Assembly: GCA_903847385.1 (NCBI GenBank)
Contig: CAINDO010000421.1
Location: 1 to 40,222 of the forward strand
DNA: 40,222 nt
From: an uncultured Myxococcales bacterium
Lineage (GTDB): Bacteria; Myxococcota_A; Bradymonadia; UBA7976; UBA1532
Direction of reading: 5' to 3'
In this document: in pieces, positions 1 to 8,901 of the stretch
Layout: each line of letters begins with the position of its first letter
Position numbering within the stretch: the stretch's first letter is position 1
Notes under the pieces: generated by a model
Told to the model about the DNA's origin: nothing
Seen by the model: the letters and a program-made list of their open reading frames with translations, nothing else
The model's database searches: none
Translations under genes and position numbers: made by a program

Positions 1-853
1 CCGCCGCCGCCATGCGCTCCGCCGCCGACGCCAGCTCCGAAGTCGTGCCTCGCACGGCGCCGCTCAACTCCGTGGCCACGATGCGGGCGCCGGTGCGCTG
101 CGCCTCGACCAGGTCGACGGACAGCGACTCCAGGCGGGCGACGGCGGCGCTCAATGCGTCCGCGGCGCGCGGCAGGGCGTCGCCGTGGCGACCCAGGCTC
201 TCCAGGGCGGCCAGCTGGCGCCCCGCCGGCGTGAAGGGCGCGAGGGCCCCCGCCGCGAAGTGGGTCAGCGCCCCGCGCGCCCGGGCCTCGCCGCGCCGGA
301 CGGACGCCGCCGCCAACCCCAGCGCCGCCGACGCGGCCACGCCGGCCAGCGACGTGCCGAACGAGCGCGTCAGGCCCGAGAGCGGCGCCGCCAGGCCGTT
401 GCGGATGGCGTCGATGTCCGTGGAGCGCTCGAGCACCATCCGCGCACCGGCGAGCGTGTCGACGAACCCCAGGAAGGTGCCGAGCAGGCCCAGCATCACG
501 AGCAGGCCGACCAGGTGCCCCGTGAGCGTCGGGGGCTCCACCGCGCCACGGCGGCCGCCGAGCAGGGCCTCGACCTCGGCCCGCAGGCGGGGCGAGAGCG
601 TGCCGCGCAGCGCGTCGAGGGCGTCGCGGTCGGCCAGGGTGGTCGGCAGGGCGCCGCACTGTCGCCGCAGCGCGACCGACCGGCGGTCCCGCCACACGAG
701 CTCGATCAGGCCGGTCACGAAACCGAGGCCGATGAGCAAGACCAGCGCGAAGCCCCAGCCGGACTCGCCCTGATAGGCGCGGGCCGCGTGCAGCACGAGC
801 GCGCCGCCGGCCGCACCGGAGAGAAGAATCGCGAAGAGTCCGGAGTTCAGCAT
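1..853 (-). CDS. DUF802 / MotA-TolQ-ExbB-like membrane protein (3' part beyond window)
   Basis: The frame is open from an ATG at 853 to the left window edge, giving 284 residues of a longer protein. Two hydrophobic segments lie near residues 1-24 and 33-53. A third (about 112-130, GLLVMLGLLGTFLGF) is followed by a conserved stretch with the motifs GLAAPLSGLTRSFGTS and LAGVAASAALGL. This arrangement is typical of DUF802 proteins, which belong to the MotA/TolQ/ExbB proton-channel superfamily. In Betaproteobacteria such proteins usually sit beside OmpA-like and DUF3348 genes. The visible end is an Ala/Glu-rich helix, probably the start of a long coiled coil. It lies 65 bp downstream of the chemotaxis receptor on the same strand. 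A TTGACA hexamer lies at 892-887 on the coding strand, but I see no convincing -10 box and no strong ribosome site. The family is fairly secure; the role is not known. ZorA-type defence proteins share the fold, but no ZorB partner is visible. Confidence 0.75.
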   Translation of the reverse strand, partial: MLNSGLFAILLSGAAGGALVLHAARAYQGESGWGFALVLLIGLGFVTGLIELVWRDRRSVALRRQCGALPTTLADRDALDALRGTLSPRLRAEVEALLGGRRGAVEPPTLTGHLVGLLVMLGLLGTFLGFVDTLAGARMVLERSTDIDAIRNGLAAPLSGLTRSFGTSLAGVAASAALGLAAASVRRGEARARGALTHFAAGALAPFTPAGRQLAALESLGRHGDALPRAADALSAAVARLESLSVDLVEAQRTGARIVATELSGAVRGTTSELASAAERMAAA

Positions 854-918
854 CGGGCGAAGCGGGTTGCCCGAATGCTCACCCCTTGTCAACGGGTTCG
901 CGGTCGGCCGGCGCGCCC

Positions 919-2463
919 TCAGTGAATCGGGTGACCGCCGCGGCGCGGGAGCTCGTCGTGGTGCTCCTCGTCCTCGTACTGGTCCACGGCGCGACCCCGG
1001 GCAGCGTGTTCGACCGCGCTGCCGGCGTCACCGCCGACCAGCGCAACCAGGGCCTCGACGCCCTCGCCGAGCGCGTCGGCCTGCGCATCCAGCTCGGTGG
1101 ACGCCGCGGCGGCCTCCTCGGCGGTGGCGGCGTTGCTCTGGGTGACCTGCTCCATTTGCGAGACCGCCGCGCCGATCTGGGCGAGGCCCTCGGCCTGCTC
1201 GCGCGACGCCACCGCGATCTCCGCCACCAGCTCGTCCACGGCGCGGGCCTTGACGGCCACGGCCCGCAGGCTCTCCGCCACGCGGTTGGAGATCTCCACG
1301 CCGTGCGTGCTCTTCTTCAAGGTGTCCGCGATCTTCACCGAGGTCTCGCTGGCGGCGTGGGCGGCGCGCTGCGCCAGGTTGCGCACCTCGTCGGCGACGA
1401 CGGAGAAGCTCGCCCCGGCCTCGCCGGCCCGCGCCGCCTCGACGGCCGCGTTCAGGGCGAGGATGTTCGTCTGGAAGGCGATCTCGTCGATGGTGGCGAT
1501 GATGTCGGCGATCTTGTCGCTCGAGGCCTTGATCTCGTTCATGGCCGCCAGCATCTCGCCCATCTGGGCCGTGCCGGCGTCCGTGACCTTGCGCGTGTCC
1601 GCCGCCAGGGTCCGCGCGCTCTCGGCGCTCTGGGCGTTCTGCTGGGTGCGCTGATTGATCTCCTCCAGCGTGGCGGCCGTCTCCACGAGCGCGGCGGCCT
1701 GATCGCTCGCGCCCTGGGCCAGGGTGTGACTCGCCGTCGAAATCTGGCTCGCCGCCGAGGACACGAGCTCCGAGGCGCTGGCGATGTTGCCGGCGACGTC
1801 GCGCAGGACCCGGTGGGTGCTGCGCACGAGCGCCACGCCGAGGATCAGCGTGAGCAGCGCCGCGACGCCCGCGGCGGCGGTCATGCCGATGTTGGTGCCG
1901 TGGACGGACGAGAGCATCTCGCCCGCGGACTCGTCGGCCTCCGTGCGCTCCATCTCGGCGAGCCGAGAGAGGCTCTGCAGATAGGTCGCGAGCAGGGGGT
2001 CGTAGTCCTTCTGCAGGCGCGCCCACAGCGTCGCGGAGCCCTCGAGGGTGGTGTTGCCGCGGCTCGCCTCCAGGATGTCCGCGCGCACCTTGCGCTGAGC
2101 GGCCTGAGAGGCCTTCATCGCGTCGAAAAGCTTGCGGGCCTCGGGCTGAAGTTGTAGCGCGCCGTAACGGTCGAGGGCCTCGTTGTTGGCCTTGCTGGTG
2201 GCCGACATCGAGGCCTCGATGGCCTGCTTCTCCTCGGCGGACTGACTGTAGATGTGTTTGTAGAACAGGGCGCTGTTCTGCGCGGCGCCGCCCTGCACCA
2301 CCGCGAGCGCGCTCAGCGCGGGCAGCATGTCGGTCTGGATCTCGCCGGCCTCGATCTCGACCGTGCCGAGTCGCAGGCGGGCGAAGCCGGCGATGCCGAG
2401 GATGAAGACGAAGATGAGCGCGAAGCCGAGGGTGACGCGAGCGCCGATGGTGCGGGTGTTCAT
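919..2463 (-). CDS. Methyl-accepting chemotaxis protein, apparently without HAMP
   Basis: 514 residues. Transmembrane segments lie at about 10-28 and 192-213 and flank a roughly 160-residue helical periplasmic sensor region of 4HB_MCP type. The cytoplasmic part is one long coiled coil. Its hairpin tip (about 325-352) contains the near-invariant [27 protein letters not shown] core that contacts CheA and CheW. Only about 125 residues separate the second membrane segment from the tip, so there is no room for a normal HAMP domain of about 50 residues. The C-terminal tail is acidic and His-rich and lacks a CheR-tethering pentapeptide. No che genes are in the window, so this is an orphan receptor that presumably feeds a che cluster elsewhere. 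The ATG at 2463 precedes the first membrane helix by about nine residues, as is usual. The ribosome site is weak. Confidence 0.93.
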   Translation of the reverse strand: MNTRTIGARVTLGFALIFVFILGIAGFARLRLGTVEIEAGEIQTDMLPALSALAVVQGGAAQNSALFYKHIYSQSAEEKQAIEASMSATSKANNEALDRYGALQLQPEARKLFDAMKASQAAQRKVRADILEASRGNTTLEGSATLWARLQKDYDPLLATYLQSLSRLAEMERTEADESAGEMLSSVHGTNIGMTAAAGVAALLTLILGVALVRSTHRVLRDVAGNIASASELVSSAASQISTASHTLAQGASDQAAALVETAATLEEINQRTQQNAQSAESARTLAADTRKVTDAGTAQMGEMLAAMNEIKASSDKIADIIATIDEIAFQTNILALNAAVEAARAGEAGASFSVVADEVRNLAQRAAHAASETSVKIADTLKKSTHGVEISNRVAESLRAVAVKARAVDELVAEIAVASREQAEGLAQIGAAVSQMEQVTQSNAATAEEAAAASTELDAQADALGEGVEALVALVGGDAGSAVEHAARGRAVDQYEDEEHHDELPRRGGHPIH

Positions 2464-2502
2464 GGTCTGACTTTCAGGGGACGACCGGATGACTCACCCC
2501 AA

Positions 2503-2530
2503 GCATCGGAGGAATCCGAGGGCGACTTGA
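2503..2530 (-). promoter_or_regulatory. Possible sigma-28-like promoter for the chemotaxis receptor
   Basis: On the coding strand TCAA (2530-2527), a 16-base spacer and TCCGATGC (2510-2503) lie about 40 bp before the receptor start. This partly matches the flagellar/chemotaxis sigma-28 pattern (TAAA, 15 bases, GCCGATAA), sharing the CCGAT core. Spacing is one base longer than consensus and the flanks differ, so this is a weak candidate. Confidence 0.25.
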
Positions 2531-2601
2531 CGCCGCGCCGGGGAGGACTCTGCACCGCCCGACCGCATGAAACGGGGCCTCCGGCCACGCCCGGGCGTCG
2601 G

Positions 2602-2619
2602 GTTCGGGTTTACCCGGAC
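2602..2619. terminator. Hairpin between the receptor and the TPR-PAS kinase gene
   Basis: GTTCGGGT (2602-2609) and ACCCGGAC (2612-2619) form an 8-bp stem with one G-T pair. It lies just past the stop codon of the minus-strand kinase gene that ends at 2652. No T-run follows on that strand, so it could be a weak or Rho-assisted terminator, or simply a GC-rich palindrome. Confidence 0.3.
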
Positions 2620-2651
2620 GCATCCCCGTCAAGCCCGAGGACGGATTTCGC

Positions 2652-4793
2652 CTACGCGGGAATCCCCTGAAAACGCGCTGCGTTGCGCAGCAACTCCACG
2701 GTGACCAGCGTGCCCTCGCCCTCGGCGCTGTGCACGTCGATGCGGCCTCCCAGGAGGTGGACGTACCGCGCCGCGGTCGCCAGCTCGAGCCCCGCGCCGT
2801 TGGGCACGGCGCGGCCCTTCTGGAAGGGGTCGAAGAGGCGCCGGCGCCGCTCCGGGTCGATGGCCGGCCCGTCGTCTCCGATGCGGATCTCCACCCGCTC
2901 GGTCGACTTCGCGACGACGTCGACCCGGATGTCCGGTCGCGGGGTGCCCGGCCCGGGGGTCGAACCCACGGCGGAGTGCAGCAGGTTCGCGAAGGTCTGC
3001 ACCAGGCTGCCGCGGTCGCCCTCGACCTCGATGCGCTCGCTCGGCAGCGAGATCGCGATGACCTGCAAACCGTTGACCGCGCCGCGGACCTGCTCGGCGG
3101 CGTCCCGGAGCACGGACCCGAGCTCCACGGGCCCCGCCGAGGTCTCCCGCGGCGCGGCGAAGGCGCGCATCGCTTGAATGACGGCGCGGACCCGCGTCGC
3201 GCCGTCCGTGGCCTCGCGCAGCGCGTCGATCACGTCACCGGGCGCGTCGTTCATGTCCCGCAGCGCCATCACCGCGAAGTCCAGGTTGGCGACGACATAG
3301 GCCAGCGGGTTGTTGACCTCGTGCGCGATGCCGGACACGAGCGTGCCGAGCGCGGCCACGCGATCCAGGTGCTCCACCCGGGCCGCCATGCGTTTGCGAT
3401 CGGTCAGGTCGTGCAGCATGTAGAGCACGGCCGGGTGACCCTCGAAGTCGATCGCCCCGAACCGGATCTCGCCGTCCCGACGGTCACCGCTCGCCAGCGC
3501 CAACGCGACCTCGAACGCATCCATCCCGGCGGCCCGCGCGGCCTCGTAGGCCAATCGGCGGCGCGCCTCGGCCGGCAGCTTCAGCGCCAGCAGGCCCAGG
3601 CCCTCGGGGGCCTCGGCCTCCGGGTTCAGGGCCCGGGCCACCGCGTTCGACCAGAGCGGGCCGGTCGGCCCCTGCACGAAGATGGCCAGGGGCAGCGCGT
3701 CGAGCAGCGTCCGCAGCGCCTCGTTCGAGGCCGCCAGCGTCGTCGCCCGGGCGCGGGCGTGCTCCGCCTCGGCCCGCTCCAGGTCGAGCCGATGCTCCAG
3801 CCGCAGCTCCTGCAGGCGCGTCTCGGTCCGGCGCTGCTGCTCCGCCTCCCGCAGTTCGACGGAGAGCGTCAGGGCGTCGAAGGCCTCCTGAAAACGGCAG
3901 AGTCCGCGCAGGACCTGGGCCAGCGTGCGCGCGCTCAGCCACACGACGCCCTCGAAGCCGTGGGCCTGCCCCACCCGGATCGCCGCTTCGAGGTGCTCCA
4001 CCGCGCGCTCGGGCCGCCCGTTTTCGTTGCACAGCACGCCGAGCTGCTCGAGCTGCCGCCCGACCTGATGCATCTGGCCGAGCCGCGTCAGGATCACGTT
4101 CGACGCCAGGAACGCGACTTCTCCAGATTCCAGGCGCCCCTGCTCACAGTGCAGGCCGCCGAGCCCGGAGAGCACCAGCGCCTCGCCCTCCGTCCAGCCG
4201 ATGGCGCGCGCGAGCTCGCCGGCCTCGTCGTAGGCGCGCTGCGCGTCGGCGTCGCGCCGGGCCCGGGCGTAGGCGCCGCCCAGGTTGATGTTGCAATGCG
4301 CGATCAACCGCGGGTCGCTCAGCGACCGCGCGATGGCCAGGGCGCGCTCCATGTAGGCGGCGTAGGGCTCCGGCTCGTCCGCGTAGGCGTGGACCATGGC
4401 CACGGTGATCAAGAGCATGACCTCGATCTCGGGCACACCCTCGGCCCGGGCGAGGGCGATGCCCCGACCGGCGACCTCGAGCGCTTCGGCGGCCCGCCCG
4501 GACACCAACAGCGCCCGCGCGAGCTCGCGCTCGGCGGCCACGGCGATGCGCGGATGCGACGCGGCGGCCTCGGCGGTGGCGGCGAGCAGCGCCAGGCCCT
4601 CGGACACCCGACCCAGCGCGGCGAGGTCCGCCCCGCGCAGGATCGCGTCGAGCAGCCGGGTCTCCGCCGCGCCCAGGCGGGCGGCGTCCTGCGCGGCGGA
4701 CGCGAGCACGGCGTCCCGCTCGGGACCGGCGCCGGCGCGCACGGTGGCGGCCCGAGCCTCGAACTCGCGGTGGCTCGGACCCGAGGCAAACAT
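2652..4793 (-). CDS. TPR-PAS histidine kinase-like protein with degenerate ATP site
   Basis: 713 residues from the ATG at 4793. Residues about 25-320 are tandem helical TPR-like repeats. A short coiled coil follows (about 315-360), then a PAS domain (about 360-470). The HisKA helix carries the phospho-acceptor in GIAHEVNNPL (His491), and the HATPase_c domain spans about 585-700. The ATP-binding motifs are eroded. In the N-box (FANLLHSA) the Mg-coordinating Asn is Ser607. G1 reads DDGPA instead of DxGxG. In G2 (NGAGLEL) a conserved glycine is Glu670. The F-box (LFDPFQKG) is intact. It may therefore be a poor or inactive kinase acting as a phosphatase, scaffold or phospho-acceptor. The long upstream extension of the same frame lies antisense to the divergent REC-kinase gene and I reject it. 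No strong ribosome site is visible; GTG codons just upstream are alternative starts. Confidence 0.85.
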   Translation of the reverse strand: MFASGPSHREFEARAATVRAGAGPERDAVLASAAQDAARLGAAETRLLDAILRGADLAALGRVSEGLALLAATAEAAASHPRIAVAAERELARALLVSGRAAEALEVAGRGIALARAEGVPEIEVMLLITVAMVHAYADEPEPYAAYMERALAIARSLSDPRLIAHCNINLGGAYARARRDADAQRAYDEAGELARAIGWTEGEALVLSGLGGLHCEQGRLESGEVAFLASNVILTRLGQMHQVGRQLEQLGVLCNENGRPERAVEHLEAAIRVGQAHGFEGVVWLSARTLAQVLRGLCRFQEAFDALTLSVELREAEQQRRTETRLQELRLEHRLDLERAEAEHARARATTLAASNEALRTLLDALPLAIFVQGPTGPLWSNAVARALNPEAEAPEGLGLLALKLPAEARRRLAYEAARAAGMDAFEVALALASGDRRDGEIRFGAIDFEGHPAVLYMLHDLTDRKRMAARVEHLDRVAALGTLVSGIAHEVNNPLAYVVANLDFAVMALRDMNDAPGDVIDALREATDGATRVRAVIQAMRAFAAPRETSAGPVELGSVLRDAAEQVRGAVNGLQVIAISLPSERIEVEGDRGSLVQTFANLLHSAVGSTPGPGTPRPDIRVDVVAKSTERVEIRIGDDGPAIDPERRRRLFDPFQKGRAVPNGAGLELATAARYVHLLGGRIDVHSAEGEGTLVTVELLRNAARFQGIPA

Positions 4794-5021
4794 GCAGACG
4801 CCCACGCCACTCACCTGTCCAGAGTCCGGTGGGCGAAGGTGCGGGAGCCGCGCCGGGGGGGCAATCAGGCATAACCCGTATTCGCAACGAACAAGACCCG
4901 AGCGGACCTCGGCACGGTCACCGCCACCGGCGGAGGGCCATGCGCGCTCCACCCAATCGAGTCGGCGCGCGGAAACTGTCACGCTCCGTACAAAGGCGCA
5001 CTGCGTGAAAGGGGCGGATGC
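4794..5021. other. Divergent intergenic region between two kinase genes
   Basis: This 228-bp region separates the TPR-PAS kinase (minus) from the REC-PAS kinase operon (plus), so promoters in both directions are expected. It is less GC-rich around 4870-4900 and 4970-5000. I could not find a convincing -35/-10 pair on either strand. AAAGG and GGGGCGG just before 5022 can serve as the ribosome site for the plus gene. Confidence 0.4.
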
Positions 5022-6575
5022 ATGCATTCGACCGGGACCGGTGATTGGGCTGTTGGACTGCGGGTGCTCGTGGTCGAGGACGAGGCGCTCATCGCGCTCG
5101 ACCTCGAGCGGCGGCTCCTGCGGCTCGGGTTCGCCTCCGTCGATGTCCGCAACAGCGGCGAGGGCGCGATGGAGTCCCTTGCGCTGCGTTCGGCCGACCT
5201 CGTCCTCATGGACGTACACATCCGGGGCGGGGCCGACGGCATCGAGACCGCACGCCTGATCCGCGAAGTCGACGACGTCCCGGTGATCTTCCTGACCGCC
5301 TATGCGGACGAGACGACGGTCCAGCGCGCCGCGGAAACCTCGGCGTACGGCTACCTGCTCAAGCCCGTGGACGATGGCGCCCTGGCCGCCACGGTTCGGG
5401 TCGCGGTCGAACGACATCGCCATGAGACTCACGCCCGCCTGCTCGAGGCCGCGGTTTCCGGCGCGGGGGTCGGCGTCGGCCTCGCCGCCGTGACCGAGGA
5501 CGGCCCCCGGCTCGTCTACGCCAACGCCGCGTACGCCCGGCTCAACGGCGAGCCCGTTGCCCAACTGCTCGGTCGCCGCCCTGCCCTGAAGGCGCTCGAA
5601 CCCGGCGACCCCGCCGTCTCGAGCTTCGAGTCGGCCCTGGACTCGCAGGCGTCCGGTCAATGGGAGGTCGCCTGCCTCATCGGCACCCGGCACCGCAACT
5701 GGCAGTCCGTCTCGCTCTCGCCGGTGCCCGACCGCCGGGGTCACATCACGCACCTGCTGCTCGTCCAGAAGGACGTCACCAGCGAGCGCGAGGCCGTGCG
5801 GGTGCTGACGGAGAGTCAACGCCTGCAGGTCGCGGCGCGCCTCACCGCCGGCGTGGCCCACGACTTCAACAACGTGCTCGCGGCCATCCTGGCCCTCGGC
5901 GAGGTCGCGTTGCTCGACTCCGTGACGGCGCAGGCGCGCGCGGACATCCAGGAGATCGTCAACGCCGCCCGCCGGGGCACGCTGCTGACGCGCAAACTCA
6001 TGGACTTCGCCCGGCGCCAGGACCCGGGTCAGATGGGCGCGACGGACCTGACCCGCGTGCTCTGCGCCAGCTCGGCCATCACCACGCAGTTCCTCGGCCG
6101 GCACATCGACTTCGAGATTCTGGCGGACGAGGCGCCGGCCTGGGTCGCGCTCGACGCCACCTCCATCGAGCAGGTGTACCTGAACCTGGTGGTCAACGCC
6201 CGGGACGCCCTCCCCAACGGCGGGCGGATCCGCGTCTACGTGGAGGTCATCGAGGAGACGCTCGGCGGTGTGGTCCGGCTCCGGGTCACGGACGACGGCG
6301 TCGGGATGGACGCCGCGACCCGCGCGCGCCTCTTCGAGCCACTGTTCACCACCAAAGCGGCCGGGGCCGGCACCGGCCTTGGCCTGTCGACGAGCGCTTT
6401 GCTGGTCGAGCGCGCCGGGGGCACCATCCGCGTGGAGTCCGTCCCGGGCATGGGCTCGACCTTCACCGTCGAGCTGCCTCTGGCGGCGGCGCCCTTCACC
6501 CCCGTGACCGCCTTCGATGCGTTCGGTCCCGCGGACACCTCCGACACGAACCGAACGACGAGACAGACCGCATGA
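5022..6575 (+). CDS. Hybrid sensor: receiver-PAS-histidine kinase
   Basis: 517 residues. The N-terminal receiver domain (about 13-128) has the acidic pair Glu19/Asp20, phospho-acceptor Asp64 (LMDVH), Thr92 and Lys114 (LLKP). A PAS domain follows at about 138-255. The HisKA helix carries His280 in GVAHDFNNVLAAIL, a form typical of complex hybrid kinases. The HATPase domain (about 370-487) has an intact N-box (Asn388/Asn392), G1 (DDGVGMD) and G2 (GTGLGLS). With the receiver first and the kinase last, the protein probably receives phosphate from another kinase and adjusts its own output. It opens a three-gene operon; its stop codon overlaps the next start (ATGA at 6572-6575). GGGGCGG just upstream is an adequate ribosome site. 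No DNA-binding domain is present. Confidence 0.92.
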   Translation: MHSTGTGDWAVGLRVLVVEDEALIALDLERRLLRLGFASVDVRNSGEGAMESLALRSADLVLMDVHIRGGADGIETARLIREVDDVPVIFLTAYADETTVQRAAETSAYGYLLKPVDDGALAATVRVAVERHRHETHARLLEAAVSGAGVGVGLAAVTEDGPRLVYANAAYARLNGEPVAQLLGRRPALKALEPGDPAVSSFESALDSQASGQWEVACLIGTRHRNWQSVSLSPVPDRRGHITHLLLVQKDVTSEREAVRVLTESQRLQVAARLTAGVAHDFNNVLAAILALGEVALLDSVTAQARADIQEIVNAARRGTLLTRKLMDFARRQDPGQMGATDLTRVLCASSAITTQFLGRHIDFEILADEAPAWVALDATSIEQVYLNLVVNARDALPNGGRIRVYVEVIEETLGGVVRLRVTDDGVGMDAATRARLFEPLFTTKAAGAGTGLGLSTSALLVERAGGTIRVESVPGMGSTFTVELPLAAAPFTPVTAFDAFGPADTSDTNRTTRQTA

Positions 6576-7855
6576 ACGCTCCGACCGCCTCGACCGCGCT
6601 GCCCACCGACGCCCTCCTCAGCGGACAGCGCGAGGTCCTGGCGCTCATCGCCGAGGGCGGCCCCCTGCGCCGCGTGCTGGGCGAGATTGCCCGCTACGCC
6701 GAGGCCTGCACCCCGCAAATGCTGGCCTCCATCCTGTGGTACGAGCCGTCGTCCGGGGCCCTCCGACGCGGCGGCCACGCACGCCTGCCCGATGCCTTCG
6801 CGGACACGGTCGACGGCCTCGTGCCCGGGCCCGCCGCGGGGAGTTGCGGCACCGCCGCGTTTCGCCGCGAGCGGGTGGTCAGCTTCGACGTGCAGGTCGA
6901 CCCCCTCTGGAGCGCCTTCCGGCCCTTCGCGGCGCACCACGGCATCCGCTCGGCCTGGTCCACCCCGCTCCTGAGCCCGAGCGACGGCAGCCTGCTCGGG
7001 GTCTTCGGCATGTACTACCCGGACACGCGGGCGCCCTCCGAGGCGGACATCCGCCTCGTCGACCACTTCACCCACCTGGCCGCCATCGCCATCGAGCGGC
7101 AGCGCCGCGACGAGGCCCTGCGCGAGAGCGAGCGCGCCACCCGCCTGGGTCTGCTGGCCCTCGTTGCCGGCATGGCCCATGAGCTCAACACACCACTCGG
7201 CGTCGCCCGCCTGGCCAACGCGCTGGTGCGCGAGGAGATCGCCCCCGGGTCCGACGCTCCGCAGGCGCGGGTGTTCGCCTCGGTGGACCTGGTGGGCGAC
7301 AACATCGAGCGCGCGCTGCAGCTCGTGGGCGCCTTCAAAGCCTCGCTGCTGGACGTGGGCGCGGACCCGCCGACCACCCTCGACGTCGTCGAGCAGGTCG
7401 GCACGACGATCGCGCAGCTCGCCCCGGCGTTGTCCGCGCGTCGCCTGGAGGTGAAGATCACGGCCCCGAACGAGCCGCCCCTGGTCATTCGTGCGCCGCA
7501 GACGCGCATCGCCGAGATCGTCTCCAATCTGGCGCTCAACACCGCCACACACGCTTACGGCGACGCGGGCGGCCGCCTGGACATCGTGGTCGAGCCCTCG
7601 GCCCTTCGCCCCGATCGCGTCGCGCTGATCTTCACGGACTCCGGCCGTGGCATGCCCGAGGACGAGCGGGCGCGCTGCGTGGACGCCTTCTACACCACGG
7701 CTCGCCGCGCCGGGAACACGGGCCTGGGGCTGTTCCTGGTCAAACACATCGCCGAGGCCGAGCTCGGCGGCAGTCTGCTGATCGAGTCCCACCCGGGCAC
7801 CGGCACGCGCGTCACCGTGCTGCTCCCCCTCCGCACGAGCCCGGAGTCGACTTGA
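6572..7855 (+). CDS. GAF-domain histidine kinase
   Basis: 427 residues; the ATG overlaps the stop of the preceding gene by 4 bp, implying translational coupling. A GAF domain covers about 25-175, with the typical segments AGSCGTAAFRRERVVSFDV, SAWSTPLLSPSDGSLLGVF and a terminal IAIERQ helix. The HisKA helix has His203 in GMAHELNTPLGVA. The HATPase domain (about 285-420) is intact: N-box SNLALNTATHAY, G1 DSGRGMP and G2 NTGLGLFLV. There is no membrane segment, so it should be cytoplasmic and sense a small ligand or partner through the GAF domain. It sits between two receiver-containing kinases in the same operon, and the three probably form one phosphorelay. A longer open stretch upstream in this frame overlaps the previous gene and has no support. 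Confidence 0.9.
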   Translation: MNAPTASTALPTDALLSGQREVLALIAEGGPLRRVLGEIARYAEACTPQMLASILWYEPSSGALRRGGHARLPDAFADTVDGLVPGPAAGSCGTAAFRRERVVSFDVQVDPLWSAFRPFAAHHGIRSAWSTPLLSPSDGSLLGVFGMYYPDTRAPSEADIRLVDHFTHLAAIAIERQRRDEALRESERATRLGLLALVAGMAHELNTPLGVARLANALVREEIAPGSDAPQARVFASVDLVGDNIERALQLVGAFKASLLDVGADPPTTLDVVEQVGTTIAQLAPALSARRLEVKITAPNEPPLVIRAPQTRIAEIVSNLALNTATHAYGDAGGRLDIVVEPSALRPDRVALIFTDSGRGMPEDERARCVDAFYTTARRAGNTGLGLFLVKHIAEAELGGSLLIESHPGTGTRVTVLLPLRTSPEST

Positions 7856-8901
7856 GCTGGCCCATCCTGCTGGTCGACGACGATCCCGGTGTCCTGCAGG
7901 TCAGCCAGCTGGTGCTGTCGCGGCTCGAGGTCGCCGGCCGCCCCATCGAGACCACCTGCTGCCACTCGGCCGACGAGGCCCGCATCGTGCTCGCCACCCG
8001 GACCTTCGCGGTGGCGGTGATCGACGTCGTGATGGAGGGCGAACACTCGGGCCTCGAGCTCGTCCGCGACATCCGCGCCGACACACGCCACGACACCACG
8101 GAGATCGTGGTGCGCACCGGACAAGCGGGCGCGATCCCCGAGGCGCAGGTGGTCCAGGGGTACGAGATCTCGGATTACTGGCCCAAGGGCGACCTGACGC
8201 CCCAGCGCGTGCGGACGCGCATCACGGGGCTCATCCGCAGCCACGAGACGGCGCGTCGCCTGGAGGCGCGGGTGAACGAACGCGGGGTACTGCTGCGCGA
8301 GCTGAACCACCGCGTGAAGAACAACCTGCAGACCATTGTGAGCCTGCTCAACCTGCACACGGACACGGCCGAGTCCGTGGTCGTTCGGCGGGTGCTCCGG
8401 GATGCCGGCGACCGCATCCGCGCACTGGCGATGGTGCACCACCAGTTGACCGGGCACCCGGACCTCACCCGCCTCGACTTCGGCGCCTACGCCCGTGAGC
8501 TGACGTCGACCATCCACTGCGCCCTCGCGCCCGACATGCGGGTCGCCATCGAGGTCGAGTCGGCCGAGCTGGAGATCGAGGTGGCGATCCCCTGCGGGCT
8601 CGTCCTCAACGAGCTCCTCACGAACGCGTTCAAGTACGGAGCGGCGCGCCCCGGAGCCGTGGCGGGCGATGTGGAAGTGCAGGTCGTCGTCGCGACGACC
8701 GAGAGCGGAGCGCTGCGCGTCACCGTGCACGACGCCGGCCCGGGGTTCGAAGTGCCCGCGCCGGACGCCCCGACGGAGACGCTCGGGCTGCAACTCGTGC
8801 GGCTGCTCATGCACCAGGTGGGCGCCACGCTCTCACTGGAGAGCGACGCGAGGGGCACCCGGGCCGGGTTCACGCTGCCGGGACCGGCGTCGAGCCGCTG
8901 A
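7852..8901 (+). CDS. Receiver fused to HisKA_2-type histidine kinase
   Basis: 349 residues. The start is a TTG at 7852 overlapping the previous stop (TTGA), parallel to the ATGA junction before it; no better start is near. The receiver (about 3-128) has the DDD cluster at 9-11 and acceptor Asp58. Its RTGQAG and YEISDYWPKGDLT segments resemble receivers of DUF3369 response regulators, but the DUF3369 domain is replaced here by a kinase. The kinase is of the HisKA_2 family: LRELNHRVKNNLQTIVSLL carries His153, followed by the HATPase motifs LVLNELLTNAFKYG and DAGPGFE. The last 32 bp overlap the 3' end of the convergent sensor kinase gene. It is probably the phosphate entry or branch point of the operon. 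Confidence 0.9.
   Translation: MSWPILLVDDDPGVLQVSQLVLSRLEVAGRPIETTCCHSADEARIVLATRTFAVAVIDVVMEGEHSGLELVRDIRADTRHDTTEIVVRTGQAGAIPEAQVVQGYEISDYWPKGDLTPQRVRTRITGLIRSHETARRLEARVNERGVLLRELNHRVKNNLQTIVSLLNLHTDTAESVVVRRVLRDAGDRIRALAMVHHQLTGHPDLTRLDFGAYARELTSTIHCALAPDMRVAIEVESAELEIEVAIPCGLVLNELLTNAFKYGAARPGAVAGDVEVQVVVATTESGALRVTVHDAGPGFEVPAPDAPTETLGLQLVRLLMHQVGATLSLESDARGTRAGFTLPGPASSR

Noticed and set aside
1..853. ZorA of a Zorya antiphage system
   Set aside because: The fold superfamily is shared, but the conserved segment matches DUF802 better and no ZorB, helicase or nuclease genes are visible.
12..925. Plus-strand open frames opposite the DUF802 gene
   Set aside because: They are Arg/Ala/Pro-rich shadow frames; the minus frame has clear membrane segments and a family motif.
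4794..6104. Long in-frame extension of the TPR-PAS kinase (a frame of about 1150 codons)
   Set aside because: It runs antisense across the REC-PAS kinase gene, whose motifs are unambiguous; long antisense frames are expected at this GC content.
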